DNA of 64,000 nucleotides from Bacteroidia bacterium (GCA_030432635.1 JAUIMB010000002.1:62001-126000), one strand, 5' to 3'; shown: positions 17,309-26,953, numbered from the stretch's first letter. The notes: generated from the sequence alone by a model not told the origin. Numbers and translations are program-made.

Positions 17309-17898
17309 TGCGCGGTTTAAACATTATTGTCCTGTTATTGATTTTAAGCTGTGAACCTTCTGCAAAAACACTTCCAATTTTAAGTTATACCATTGATGAA
17401 AATGGTTTAAAGTCTTATTACACCATTTCATATTCTGGTTTTACCAATCATTTGGGGCAAGATTTTTCCACTGAACGTATAGAAGGAAAGGTTTGTGTTG
17501 CCAATTTTTTCTTTACCCGTTGCCCAAGTATTTGTCCGCCAATGCGAAATGCTATGATAACCTTGGCTGAAGATTTTTATGAAGACGAAAATCTTCTGTT
17601 TATTTCCCATACGATAGACCCTGAATTTGACAGTGTTTCAGTTTTAAAGGCCTATGCAGATAACACTGAAATTACATCAAACACATGGCAATTTATTCGT
17701 GCCTCTGAAACCGAGACCAAGGCACAAGCCAAGCTATACATGACCAATTTTAAACCCAATGAGGATGGTACAGATTTCTACCACAGCAGTTATGTTGCCT
17801 TGGTTGACAAGACACAACAAATTCGTGGGTTTTATAATTTATTATCTGAAGAAAGTAAGACTGCCTTGAAAAAGGATATTAGATTGTTACTGAACTAA
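17308..17898 (+). CDS. SCO1/SenC-family copper chaperone lipoprotein
   Basis: 196 residues. IIVLLLILSC is a lipoprotein signal with Cys15. The thioredoxin-like fold carries C72PSIC76P in FFFTRCPSICPPMRNAM, and H159 in DFYHSSYVAL, the three Cu ligands of SCO proteins. LLFISHTIDPEFDSVSVLKAYA is the usual middle block. SCO proteins deliver copper to CuA of cytochrome oxidase or to other copper enzymes. Here the ATG overlaps the stop of the PHM-like gene by one base, so that protein is the likely client. Its end overlaps the next, convergent gene by 4 bp. Confidence 0.9.
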   Translation: MRGLNIIVLLLILSCEPSAKTLPILSYTIDENGLKSYYTISYSGFTNHLGQDFSTERIEGKVCVANFFFTRCPSICPPMRNAMITLAEDFYEDENLLFISHTIDPEFDSVSVLKAYADNTEITSNTWQFIRASETETKAQAKLYMTNFKPNEDGTDFYHSSYVALVDKTQQIRGFYNLLSEESKTALKKDIRLLLN

Positions 17899-18092
17899 AT
17901 TTTAGACTTTCGGTATAGAATAATGATGATTATGACTGCCCAAATTAATGCAATTAATTCTAAAAACGTTCCAATAGTTAAGAGTTCAGATCCATTAGGC
18001 CAGTGTTGAATTTTGAATACAGCACCTATTAAGGTCAAAACCACACCTAAAAACAATACAATTCCTGGCTTTATTAGTGCTTTAACCTTCAA
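17895..18092 (-). CDS. Small two-helix membrane protein resembling the GldL N terminus
   Basis: 65 residues with two hydrophobic helices (about 8-25 and 39-60). The turn FKIQHWPNGSELLTIGTFLE is very like the GldL membrane hairpin (FKIQHWPG...). GldL proper is over 200 residues and forms the type IX secretion/gliding motor with GldM; this protein lacks the long cytoplasmic part. The start is a TTG 2 bp after the moxR stop; no ATG exists, so the start is uncertain. It is the last gene of the chaperone-moxR transcription unit. Function unknown. Confidence 0.6.
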   Translation of the reverse strand: MKVKALIKPGIVLFLGVVLTLIGAVFKIQHWPNGSELLTIGTFLELIALIWAVIIIIILYRKSKI

Positions 18093-18094
18093 AC

Positions 18095-19048
18095 CTAAAA
18101 CAAACTCTTGATGATTTGTTCGTCAGTAATCCCTTCAGCTTCAGCTTTGTAATTTTTGATAATTCGATGTCGAAGTATTCCTGAAGCAACCGCTTGTACA
18201 TCTTCTATATCAGGTGAGAATTTACCATGTATTGCAGCATGGGTTTTTGATGCTAAAATTAAATTTTGTGATGCTCTAGGTCCTGCTCCCCAATCTACGA
18301 ATTCGGCAACCAATTCTGAAGCAGTAGACGCTTTTGGTCTGGTTTTGCTCACCATCTTCACTGCATATTCAATAACATTATCAGCCACAGGAATGCGTCT
18401 AATGACATTTTGGTAATCTATAATTTCCTGTGCCGAAAACAATGAACTTACTTTCGCCTGAACATCTGTAGTTGTCGCTTTTACGACTCTCACTTCTTCA
18501 TCAAACGAAGGATACGATAAGTTTATCGCAAACATAAAGCGATCCAATTGGGCTTCTGGTAAAGGATAGGTTCCTTCCTGTTCTATTGGGTTTTGCGTTG
18601 CCAATACAAAATAAGGCAAACTCAATTTATAGTGGTGGCCAGAAACAGTTACAGCGCGTTCTTGCATAGCTTCAAGTAAAGCTGCTTGGGTTTTTGGAGG
18701 TGTACGATTGATTTCATCTGCCAAGATAATATTGGCAAAAATTGGTCCTTTGATAAATTTGAACTGGCGATTTTCATCTAAAATCTCACTTCCTAAAATA
18801 TCACTAGGCATCAGATCTGGCGTAAACTGAATGCGTTTGAAATCAAGTCCTAATGCTTGTGCAATCGTGTTAACCATTAAGGTTTTTGCCAAACCAGGAA
18901 CACCTATCAACAACGAATGGCCTCCCGAAAAAATAGAAATCAAGATTTGGTTGACCACCTCATCCTGACCAACAATAACTTTGGCAACTTCAGATTTTAA
19001 GGCTTTATACTTCTTTACAAACTGTTCAATTGCAGCAACGTCAGACAT
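18095..19048 (-). CDS. MoxR-family AAA+ ATPase
   Basis: 317 residues. Walker A GVPGLAKT, Walker B ILADEINRTPPKTQAALLEAMQE, sensor 1 LATQNPIEQEGTYPLPEAQLDRF and the C-terminal lid are all present, as in MoxR/RavA ATPases that act as chaperones in assembly of extracytoplasmic or metal proteins. The usual DUF58 and VWA partners are not next to it; instead it follows three parvulin-like chaperones, with only 1 bp to the nearest stop. This suggests a role in envelope protein maturation. Confidence 0.93.
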   Translation of the reverse strand: MSDVAAIEQFVKKYKALKSEVAKVIVGQDEVVNQILISIFSGGHSLLIGVPGLAKTLMVNTIAQALGLDFKRIQFTPDLMPSDILGSEILDENRQFKFIKGPIFANIILADEINRTPPKTQAALLEAMQERAVTVSGHHYKLSLPYFVLATQNPIEQEGTYPLPEAQLDRFMFAINLSYPSFDEEVRVVKATTTDVQAKVSSLFSAQEIIDYQNVIRRIPVADNVIEYAVKMVSKTRPKASTASELVAEFVDWGAGPRASQNLILASKTHAAIHGKFSPDIEDVQAVASGILRHRIIKNYKAEAEGITDEQIIKSLF

Positions 19049-19049
19049 A

Positions 19050-20507
19050 TTATTCTTTTTCAGTTTTTAACCAGTTACTCTTAAATTCACAACCTTTATA
19101 ATCATCACTGATTTTCACGTAAGTATCATAAATTTTTTCTTCCTGCCATTTTTCAATTTCACGAAATTGCTTTTCTTGCAACGCCAGGTTCTTGATTTTT
19201 AAATAATCTCTAGCAAAATCGGCAGTGTGTTCATCGATCCTATCTGTAACGGTTAAGATTTTAAACTTAATTGGGTTGATTCTATCTTGATCTTGTAACA
19301 CCAAACTAATCTCATCGTCTTTTAAATCTTGAATCTGACCGTATAATTCTGGATCCATCTTGGTTAGTTCCATACTCGAGTCCTGTGTATAAGGATTGAT
19401 TAATTGTCCGCCTTCATACTTGGTTTCCTCTTCATCGCTAAATTCGCGAGCCGCTTCACCAAACTCCAAGTCACCAGCAACAATGCGCTCTCTTACCTTC
19501 GTAATTTCGTCTTTCGCAGCCTTGATCGCTTCATCGGTAATTTCTGGACGAATCAAAATGTGTCTGATATCATATTCCTGTCCTCTAATCTTTTCCAATA
19601 AGATAATATGGTAACCGAAATCGGTTTCAAAAGGCTCGGAGATTTCCCCTTCCTGAAGTGAAAATGCGACATCACGAAACTCCTTTACCATTTGAGGACG
19701 CTTACGATTCAAGGTGTACATACCACCTTTACTACGCGCAGCTGTATCATCAGAATAAAAAACAGCCTTGGTTGTAAAACTTGCGCCATTTTCGATAACA
19801 TCTGCCTTAAACCCTTTAAGTTTATCAATTGCAGCTTGTTTAGCTTCTTCGGTGATTTCAGGAATTACCACAATTTGGGCTACTTTCAGTTCTGTTCCAA
19901 ACACTGGTAAGGAATCTTTGGGAATACTATTGTAATATTCCCTCACTTCTTCTGGAGTAACTTCAACCTCTTCAATGATTTTTCGCTGCATATCACCAGC
20001 CAACTTTGCATTTTTATTGATCTCGAACATTTCATCTCGAAGACTTTCCTCGCTATCCTTATTATAAAACTCCAAAAGCTCTTGCATCGATCCTCCTTTT
20101 TGTTCTAAAAACGCACTGATTTGTTGCTCAATGTTAGATCGAATTTCCAATTCATTGACGGTTATACTATCTTGAATGGCATGATGCGCGTAAAGTTTGT
20201 CTTCCAATAATTTCCCAAATAATTGACATCTAGTAATATTGGCTATCGATACACCTCTGGCTTGAAGTTGGATGTATTCCTTATCAATATCAGAATCCAA
20301 AACGACAAAATCTCCTACAACGGCAGCAACACCATCCACTTTTTTGCGCGCTGAAGTTTGGGTAGAATCCATTTTCTTTTTTGAATCGTCTACAACCTCC
20401 TCAATAATCTCTTGGGCAACAGTAGTTTGCACAGCAAACACAGATAGTAACAGTACAACTGTACAAGCTTTAATTATAGATTTCAAATTGTTTGTTTTTA
20501 ATTGCAT
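19050..20507 (-). CDS. SurA-like periplasmic peptidyl-prolyl isomerase
   Basis: 485 residues with signal peptide (IIKACTVVLLLSVFAVQTTVAQ). A SurA-type N-terminal chaperone domain (VDGVAAVVGDFVVLDSDIDKEY) precedes two parvulin domains: LKVAQIVVIPEITEEAK to GDFGYHIILLEK-like, and YDIRHILIRPEITDEAI onwards. DFGYHIILLEK is the typical parvulin end. It probably escorts outer-membrane proteins through the periplasm. Its start overlaps the upstream gene by 38 bp; no closer ATG keeps the signal peptide. Third of three parvulin-like genes in a row. Confidence 0.9.
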   Translation of the reverse strand: MQLKTNNLKSIIKACTVVLLLSVFAVQTTVAQEIIEEVVDDSKKKMDSTQTSARKKVDGVAAVVGDFVVLDSDIDKEYIQLQARGVSIANITRCQLFGKLLEDKLYAHHAIQDSITVNELEIRSNIEQQISAFLEQKGGSMQELLEFYNKDSEESLRDEMFEINKNAKLAGDMQRKIIEEVEVTPEEVREYYNSIPKDSLPVFGTELKVAQIVVIPEITEEAKQAAIDKLKGFKADVIENGASFTTKAVFYSDDTAARSKGGMYTLNRKRPQMVKEFRDVAFSLQEGEISEPFETDFGYHIILLEKIRGQEYDIRHILIRPEITDEAIKAAKDEITKVRERIVAGDLEFGEAAREFSDEEETKYEGGQLINPYTQDSSMELTKMDPELYGQIQDLKDDEISLVLQDQDRINPIKFKILTVTDRIDEHTADFARDYLKIKNLALQEKQFREIEKWQEEKIYDTYVKISDDYKGCEFKSNWLKTEKE

Positions 20508-21351
20508 CCTTGGTAATATCTTTTTCGAGCTGTTTGATCAACTCCAATTTTCTTTTATTGATAACGATTTGTTTCACCGTAGGTTTTACATATTCCAAGG
20601 GAGCCAAATCGTTTTGTGAAAGTACGTCATTTATCTGCATCAAATATAGGTGTAATGAATCTTTGAGCTGCACATAATTAGATTTTTTTAACAGTTCCTT
20701 TTTGTTCTCTGAATTGAGCACACTAATTTTCTCTGTGATTTTTGACGCTTGCACCCAAATGGAATCATTGAGCGAATAACTATTAAACTGAACAGAAATC
20801 GAATCCAAGTAACGCTTGTCATCAGCATCAAAACGCTTGAATCGTTCCTTTATCTCTGCTTCATTGATGGCATTCTGCGGAATGGTAATGTACCTAAATT
20901 TCACCAACTCTTCATTGAGTTTAAACGTCTCCTGATTGCCGTCATAAACACTTTGTGCATCGGTCTCACTAACTACGGTATCAATACTTTTTTTTACCAA
21001 GGCCTGTAAGTAAGCTTTGGTGTACAAATCATTCTTGTACTGATCAACCAATTTATCAAAGTCGGCTTGCGTTGACTCAGGCAAATTACGCTTGGCTCCT
21101 TCTAACAGCAACTGCTGTGTGGCCCAACGATTTATGAAACCACTTACAATTTGAGTACTGTCTTCCTTCGAAATTCCTTCGACAAGTATATCTGAAATAT
21201 CTTCCTGATAGAGGTAGGTTTCCCCAACTCTTGCCACAGGAATACCATCATTGGATTCCTTAAAAAAATCACATGATGATAGTGTGCAGAAAACCGCTAA
21301 AAAGAACAGAGATTGCTTCAATATCCTATTTTGAAATTTGTTTTTTAACAC
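20470..21351 (-). CDS. SurA_N/PpiC-like lipoprotein chaperone
   Basis: 293 residues. SLFFLAVFCTLSSC is a lipoprotein signal, followed by a parvulin-family N-terminal chaperone region (VARVGETYLYQEDISDIL, then INRWATQQLLLEGAKRN). A full catalytic parvulin domain with the H...GYH pattern is not visible, so it may be a chaperone without isomerase activity. The listed start is GTG at 21351, overlapping the upstream gene by 26 bp. A TTG 30 bp further in would give MKQSLFFLAVFCTLSSC with no overlap and may be the real start. Middle gene of the three. Confidence 0.75.
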   Translation of the reverse strand: MLKNKFQNRILKQSLFFLAVFCTLSSCDFFKESNDGIPVARVGETYLYQEDISDILVEGISKEDSTQIVSGFINRWATQQLLLEGAKRNLPESTQADFDKLVDQYKNDLYTKAYLQALVKKSIDTVVSETDAQSVYDGNQETFKLNEELVKFRYITIPQNAINEAEIKERFKRFDADDKRYLDSISVQFNSYSLNDSIWVQASKITEKISVLNSENKKELLKKSNYVQLKDSLHLYLMQINDVLSQNDLAPLEYVKPTVKQIVINKRKLELIKQLEKDITKDAIKNKQFEIYN

Positions 21352-23269
21352 GTTTCAAGACCTTATTATTGATTTTGACCTCATAGCGTTCATTTAATCC
21401 CTTGATCCAGTTATCCTCGATATGATTTTGATAATCACTTACCACATTTCCTCTAGCCTCATCCAAGGTTTTTGTTGAAGCAGGCAGTACGTCTTTAACC
21501 CATATTAAATGAAACGCATCATTGTGCTCATATATTTTGGAAACACCTTTTTTAAACTCAAAATCAGAAGGAAGTACATCGTCCCCATTTTCAAACACTT
21601 TTGAGGTTGACAATACATTGGATTTTCCCTCGCTATTAATATCACTTAGTATGTCTTCAATAGACTTTCCTTGATCTATTTGCTGCTTTATGTTATCGAT
21701 ATTTCCTTTTGATGCAGAAGACAGCATTACTGCATCCACTCGGTCTTTCCAAACATATTTTGACGAATTGTTTTTATAGAAGTCCTGAAGACCCGTTGAA
21801 TCTTTTGCTGCAGCATTCCAAACTTCCTTTTCCATAAGGTCAAATAACAATAAACCATCACGATACTCTTTCAAGACAAAGGCAAATTCCTCATTTTCGA
21901 ATTCAAGGTTTTCTTCATGATACTTCATGATTTTTGCATCCAAAAAGGTCTCGTACTCTTTTTCAACTAACATCTTAGGCGAAAGTCGTTGTCTGGCATA
22001 TTTCCGTTGGCTTGCCATGAGTTGATTGCCAAACTCCTTATAGGTAATATCCTTCTTTCCTATGCTAATGAGAGTTCCTTCCTTTAAGTCTTCTGGAACC
22101 TTCCATGACTGCTTATAATAGTCTTCACCGACAATGCTCACAAAATAGTCCAAAGCATCCTTGTGTTCTACAACTTCATATTTGTTTTTCAATTTTTTCA
22201 CCAATGCAGAATTAATGAGCTTTGAACGCGAATCACGCTTGACTTTATTTTTCAGCTCAGCCTCTACTTCTTCAAAAGGTTGAATCCCTTTCTTTCGGAT
22301 TAATTTCACGATATGCCAACCATATTCCGTTTCAAAAGGCCTAGATATATCACCAGGATTTTCCAAGGAAAAAGCTACATTTTCAAAAGCCTCTGATCCA
22401 AGTTGACCTCCAACAAAAGGCGATAGTGCACCTCCTTTGCTTGATGTGCTCTTATCATCTGAAAATTGTTTTGCCAACGACTCAAATTTCTCACCCTTCT
22501 GAAGCTTATCGTAAATTTGATTGATGCGCACTTTAGGCACAATTGTAGTATCTTTTTGTTGATTGGATGTCATAATATGGGCTACAGTAACTTGACCCAA
22601 AGCCTTGCGCTTATCATGCACCTTTACTATATGATATCCAAAACGTGTTCGAAACGGCATCGAAAGTTCACCAACAGGTGTATTAAAGGCTGCTGTCTCA
22701 AAAGGATATACCATTTTGAAACCGCCAAAATAGCCTAAATCCTCTGCAAAAATTGTTTTTCCATTATGCACTTCTTTTTGCACTGTTTCAAAACCTTCTT
22801 TCAACACACGATCACGTAATTCCATTATTTGATTGTACGTTTGGATGGTGTCTTTTACACTCTCATCAAGCCTGACTAAAATATGTGACGCCTTTACATC
22901 ATTTGTAGTACGCTCGTAGGCTTCCTTTACCAAAGCATCGGTCACTGTGTTGTCAGACATATAGTTTTTGGTCAACTGTTTCTTATAGTTATTGAACTCG
23001 CGTAGGTACTTCTTATTTTCATCTAGACCCAAACGACGTGCTTCCTTTACTTTTAGCTGATAATTAACAAACAATTCCAAATAGGCATCCACATCCTTTT
23101 GGCTTTCATCTTTAACAAGGTCTAGATTTTTCTTATAGACTCTCACAAATTCAGAAGCCTTGACAGGATCACCATCAACTGTAAATAAAATGTCACCATC
23201 TTTTATTTGCGCATGGGATATCATAGCAAAACAAAGACAGGCAATCGCCATAAAACGTTTCATATTCAT
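21326..23269 (-). CDS. Periplasmic parvulin-type peptidyl-prolyl isomerase
   Basis: 647 residues with signal peptide MKRFMAIACLCFAMISHAQ. Two parvulin domains: VKASHILVRLDESVK to RTRFGYHIVKVHDKR, and VTVAHIMTSNQQKDTT to ETEYGWHIVKLIRKKG. A long C-terminal region of helical chaperone type follows. ATGs exist at 23269 and 23263; either is possible. First gene of the transcription unit that continues through two more parvulin-like genes, moxR and the small membrane protein. Likely role: folding of outer-membrane and secreted proteins. Confidence 0.92.
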   Translation of the reverse strand: MNMKRFMAIACLCFAMISHAQIKDGDILFTVDGDPVKASEFVRVYKKNLDLVKDESQKDVDAYLELFVNYQLKVKEARRLGLDENKKYLREFNNYKKQLTKNYMSDNTVTDALVKEAYERTTNDVKASHILVRLDESVKDTIQTYNQIMELRDRVLKEGFETVQKEVHNGKTIFAEDLGYFGGFKMVYPFETAAFNTPVGELSMPFRTRFGYHIVKVHDKRKALGQVTVAHIMTSNQQKDTTIVPKVRINQIYDKLQKGEKFESLAKQFSDDKSTSSKGGALSPFVGGQLGSEAFENVAFSLENPGDISRPFETEYGWHIVKLIRKKGIQPFEEVEAELKNKVKRDSRSKLINSALVKKLKNKYEVVEHKDALDYFVSIVGEDYYKQSWKVPEDLKEGTLISIGKKDITYKEFGNQLMASQRKYARQRLSPKMLVEKEYETFLDAKIMKYHEENLEFENEEFAFVLKEYRDGLLLFDLMEKEVWNAAAKDSTGLQDFYKNNSSKYVWKDRVDAVMLSSASKGNIDNIKQQIDQGKSIEDILSDINSEGKSNVLSTSKVFENGDDVLPSDFEFKKGVSKIYEHNDAFHLIWVKDVLPASTKTLDEARGNVVSDYQNHIEDNWIKGLNERYEVKINNKVLKRVKKQISK

Positions 23270-23500
23270 AAAGTATTTTTAATATGCTAATTTCAGCAAA
23301 AATAACACAATTCGTCTACAAAACAAGGTGCTTATCGTCAAAGGTTTTCAACCTTATCCTACACAATAAAACACTTTAGTTTTGCACTACAAACATACAC
23401 GAACCATTCACCCCAAAAATAATACTGTTGGGCTTTTTAACATTTATTTATGTATAAATCTATATATCTTTAGCCACTGAATAATCCCTCTATATTCAAA

Positions 23501-23956
23501 ATGAAATACACTACAGAAATAAAGGTGAAGGTGCCCTTAGACGAGTTTATAAAAAAAATGGACAATGTCGAAAACCTCAAACACTGGCAACGTGGTTTGA
23601 TTTCCGCCGAACACATTTCAGGCGATCCTGGTGAACTAGGTGCAAAGATGAAGTTGCGCTTCAAGTTTGGAAAACGTGACATGGAACTTATTGAAACCAT
23701 CACAAAGCGAAATTTCCCTGATGAGTTTCATGCCAATTACAAAACAAGCACCATGCATAATATGCAACGGAATTACTTTGAAAAAACAGCCGATGGTTAT
23801 ACGAAATGGATTTCAGAAAGCGAATTTGTTCCCTTGAACTTTGTCATGCGAATCATGCTCTTTCTTGCACCTCGAATGTTCAAAAAGCAATCTTTGAAAT
23901 ACATGAAGGATTTTAAGAACTTTGCTGAAAACGGAACTTCAGTAGCCAATGCGTAA
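23501..23956 (+). CDS. SRPBCC (START/Bet v1-like) domain protein
   Basis: 151 residues with the polyketide cyclase/SRPBCC pattern: an N-terminal strand KYTTEIKVKVPLDEFIKKMDNVENLKHWQRGL, then GDPGELGAKMKLRF, and a long C-terminal helix (MFKKQSLKYMKDFKNFAE). Such proteins bind small hydrophobic ligands or act as stress-related domains; nothing here tells the ligand. No signal peptide, so cytoplasmic. It overlaps the next gene by 8 bp. Confidence 0.85.
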   Translation: MKYTTEIKVKVPLDEFIKKMDNVENLKHWQRGLISAEHISGDPGELGAKMKLRFKFGKRDMELIETITKRNFPDEFHANYKTSTMHNMQRNYFEKTADGYTKWISESEFVPLNFVMRIMLFLAPRMFKKQSLKYMKDFKNFAENGTSVANA

Positions 23957-24191
23957 ACTTAAACTGATTTGGGATTTTAGAGGACCTGATGCGTTGAAAA
24001 TTGCCGAACATCATGAAACGCATCTCAAGGAATTCATAACCATTGAAAAAACCAACCTAAACATTACTGGTCACCAACAATTGAATGATTTTCACAGTAT
24101 TGCCTTTATGGTAGTGACTGAAGATGAGATGAAACCTATTCGAGATGCCTTAAAGCCACATCGTGGTAGCTTGTACAATGATGTCAATTGA
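23949..24191 (+). CDS. Small conserved-looking protein of unknown function
   Basis: 80 residues, no signal peptide or membrane segment. It starts with LIWDFRGPDALKIAEHHETHLKEF and ends with LKPHRGSLYNDVN; the histidines and the ferredoxin-like alternation of strands and helices are notable but not diagnostic. The ATG overlaps the SRPBCC gene by 8 bp, so the two are surely co-translated and probably work together. I do not recognise the family. Confidence 0.75.
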   Translation: MRKLKLIWDFRGPDALKIAEHHETHLKEFITIEKTNLNITGHQQLNDFHSIAFMVVTEDEMKPIRDALKPHRGSLYNDVN

Positions 24192-24237
24192 CTATTTTTG
24201 AATTGACAAAACCACATCAAACATAACTTTTGTAACT

Positions 24238-26100
24238 ATGAAAAGACGACTAATTTATTGTATGCTCTTACTTTCAGTCTTTAATTGTAAAGAAGACAAG
24301 CCTCAAAATAACACAGAAAGTACAATTCCTGAATATGTTGAGGAATCCCACTCGTATGCCAAACCAAATACCAGTGTGATCAAACATCTAGACCTTGATA
24401 TCAATGTTGATTTTGACACTAAGGTTATTGGTGGCACTGCTACCTACACTATTGAGAACAACAATGCCTCGGAAATCATTTTAGACACGAAGTACCTAGT
24501 CATTGAAAAAGCTGAAGCAGATGGTGAACCTACCGACTTTGAACTTGGCAATTTTGACGAGCAATTAGGTCAGCCTTTGCATGTTGCAATTTCTGAAAAC
24601 ACAAAACAAATACGTATTCATTATAAAACCACCGATAAGACTGAAGCTTTGCAGTGGCTTAGTCCACAACAAACTGCAGATAAGACCCATCCTTTCTTAT
24701 TTACCCAAGGGCAAGCCATTTTGACGCGAAGCTGGATACCTATTCAAGACAGTCCTCAAATTAGAATCACCTATAATGCCAAGGTCAAGGTTCCATCAGA
24801 CCTAATGGCTGTTATGAGTGCCGAAAACCCAAAGAAAAAAACCACGGATGGCATCTATACGTTTAAAATGCAACAACCTATTTCACCCTATTTAATGGCT
24901 TTGGCAGTTGGTGATATTTATTACAAATCGGTTAGTGAGAGAACTGGAGTATATGCCGAAAGATCGATGGTTGACAAAGCGCATTATGAATTTTCAGACA
25001 TGGAAAACATGGTTGTTGCTGCTGAGAACCTTTATGGTGATTACGATTGGGACCAATTTGATGTTATTGTACTACCGCCAAGTTTTCCTTTTGGTGGTAT
25101 GGAAAATCCTCGTCTAACATTCGCCACACCAACAGTTATTGCAGGTGATAAAAGTTTAACCTCATTGATTGCACATGAATTGGCGCATTCGTGGTCTGGG
25201 AACTTGGTGACCAATGCCACATGGAATGACTTTTGGCTTAATGAAGGGTTTACCGTATACTTTGAAATACGAATCATGGAAGCCCTTTACGGAAAGGATC
25301 GTGCCAATATGATTGCATTGATTGGACGACAAGACCTGGAAGAGGAAATCGAAAGTTTCGAAAACGAACCAGAAATGACGAAACTAAAATTGGACTTGAC
25401 CAACAAAAACCCTGATGATGGCATGAACAGTATAGCTTACGACAAAGGTTATTTGTTTTTAAGGACGCTGGAAGAAACTGTAGGTCGAGAAAAATTTGAT
25501 AGGTTTCTTAAGAACTACTTCAAAACCAATGCCTTTTCCACAGTAACTACGGAAGACTTTGTTGATTATCTTAACACAAACTTGCTCGAACCCAACGCTA
25601 TCGATTTTAATATTGATGAATGGATTTACAAAGCTGGTGTTCCTGACAACCAAGCCATTATTGTTTCCGACAAGTTTAAAAATGCTGAAAACACCCTCAA
25701 TGATTTTATTACCAGTAAATCGGTAGACGTATCCAAAACAAAAGATTGGACCACTCAGGAATGGGTTCATTTTATTAGAAACTTCCCAGAGACGATCACC
25801 AATGAAGACTTAGCGCGTTTTGATGAAGCATTTGATTTTACCAATTCAAGCAATTCGCACATTGCTATGGTTTGGTATGAACAAGCGATTAACCATGACT
25901 ACCATGGGAACAACGTCGACCAAAACATTGAAGACTTCCTAACTCGTGTTGGTAGGCGCTGGTATGTTTCTACACTATTCAAAGCTTTTAAACGGAATGA
26001 CAAAATTGATGAAGCTCTAGCGATTTATCGCAAATCACGTGCGAATTATCATTCAGTCACCATGCGTACGATTGACGATATGTTGGAGTTTACAAATTAA
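24238..26100 (+). CDS. M1-family (leukotriene A4 hydrolase-like) aminopeptidase lipoprotein
   Basis: 620 residues. LIYCMLLLSVFNC is a lipoprotein signal (Cys17). The N-terminal beta domain (HLDLDINVDFDTKVIGGTATYTIENN) is typical of M1 enzymes. The substrate-amine-binding motif appears as GGMENPRL, and the zinc site is H313-E-L-A-H317 with E336 in WLNEGFTVYFE. The C-terminal helical domain (WTTQEWVHFIRNFP onwards) is of the LTA4H type. It removes N-terminal residues from peptides outside the cytoplasm. It stands alone, 46 bp after the small gene. Confidence 0.94.
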   Translation: MKRRLIYCMLLLSVFNCKEDKPQNNTESTIPEYVEESHSYAKPNTSVIKHLDLDINVDFDTKVIGGTATYTIENNNASEIILDTKYLVIEKAEADGEPTDFELGNFDEQLGQPLHVAISENTKQIRIHYKTTDKTEALQWLSPQQTADKTHPFLFTQGQAILTRSWIPIQDSPQIRITYNAKVKVPSDLMAVMSAENPKKKTTDGIYTFKMQQPISPYLMALAVGDIYYKSVSERTGVYAERSMVDKAHYEFSDMENMVVAAENLYGDYDWDQFDVIVLPPSFPFGGMENPRLTFATPTVIAGDKSLTSLIAHELAHSWSGNLVTNATWNDFWLNEGFTVYFEIRIMEALYGKDRANMIALIGRQDLEEEIESFENEPEMTKLKLDLTNKNPDDGMNSIAYDKGYLFLRTLEETVGREKFDRFLKNYFKTNAFSTVTTEDFVDYLNTNLLEPNAIDFNIDEWIYKAGVPDNQAIIVSDKFKNAENTLNDFITSKSVDVSKTKDWTTQEWVHFIRNFPETITNEDLARFDEAFDFTNSSNSHIAMVWYEQAINHDYHGNNVDQNIEDFLTRVGRRWYVSTLFKAFKRNDKIDEALAIYRKSRANYHSVTMRTIDDMLEFTN

Positions 26101-26255
26101 AACCGTATTTTAAGGGCACCTTAATTAATTTAACTTTCAACTGTATTTAAAAACTTTTTTGTCATTTGAAGTATAATATGCTATTAACCTTGGGTTAGGT
26201 TAATGGCTCTTCGTGTTCCAAAAGTTGGCAGCAGTTCTTTAAACAAATTACGACC

Positions 26256-26810
26256 ATGATAAAACATCTAAGGAATGAGAAATGGAAGCCTATTACGTTT
26301 GACGAAAAGATTTCTGAAGATTTCGAGTTCAAAATCTCAAATTACGGACGCATCATTGATTGCAAGAATGATGAGGAAACACTCTTAAAAGAGTATTTCA
26401 TCAATGGCTATCAAACCATTCCATTAAAACAAAAGGTAAACGGAAAATCAACAAGTCGCTATGTACATAAGTTGGTGGCAGAGCATTTTTTGGAACAAGG
26501 TGATGGTATTTACGTTATTCATTTAGACTATGACAAAACCAATAACCACATTGATAATCTAAAATGGGCTACCAAACGCGAAAAAGAACTCCATCAATTT
26601 AGCAATCCTGAGTTCAAGAAAATCATGCGACGTAAAATCCCTAAAACTGCAAAGCTCACCGAAACTAGAGTCAAACTCATTAAGCGAAAACTTAATGATC
26701 CCAATAGAAGAACTCGTTTGAAAATTTTGGCCAAAAGGTTTGGTGTTTCTGAAATGCAATTACATCGTATCAAAACAGGCGAAAATTGGGGACATGTGAC
26801 CGAGTATTAA
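26256..26810 (+). CDS. NUMOD4/HNH-like DNA-binding protein
   Basis: 184 residues. WKPITFDEKISEDFEFKISNYGRI is a NUMOD4 motif. RYVHKLVAEHFL with VIHLDYDKTNNHIDNLKWAT matches the HNH nuclease block of phage and homing endonucleases, in which the residues H, D/H and N are retained. The C terminus (LTETRVKLIKRKL, LKILAKRFGVSEMQLHRIKTGENW) is a helix-turn-helix. No intron, intein or phage genes surround it, so it may be a domesticated DNA-binding protein. An inverted repeat ATTAACC/GGTTAAT at 26183-26204 lies in its leader. Confidence 0.8.
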   Translation: MIKHLRNEKWKPITFDEKISEDFEFKISNYGRIIDCKNDEETLLKEYFINGYQTIPLKQKVNGKSTSRYVHKLVAEHFLEQGDGIYVIHLDYDKTNNHIDNLKWATKREKELHQFSNPEFKKIMRRKIPKTAKLTETRVKLIKRKLNDPNRRTRLKILAKRFGVSEMQLHRIKTGENWGHVTEY

Positions 26811-26953
26811 AAATCAGTGATAAAACACATTGACATCTTGTGAAAACCTTCGATACCTAAGATAGGTTTTCAAAATACATTCGTATTCGATCAATCTTTT
26901 GAAGGTTAGTACAATTAAATTACTATTTTAGCAATCAACAACACTTTTTTTTT

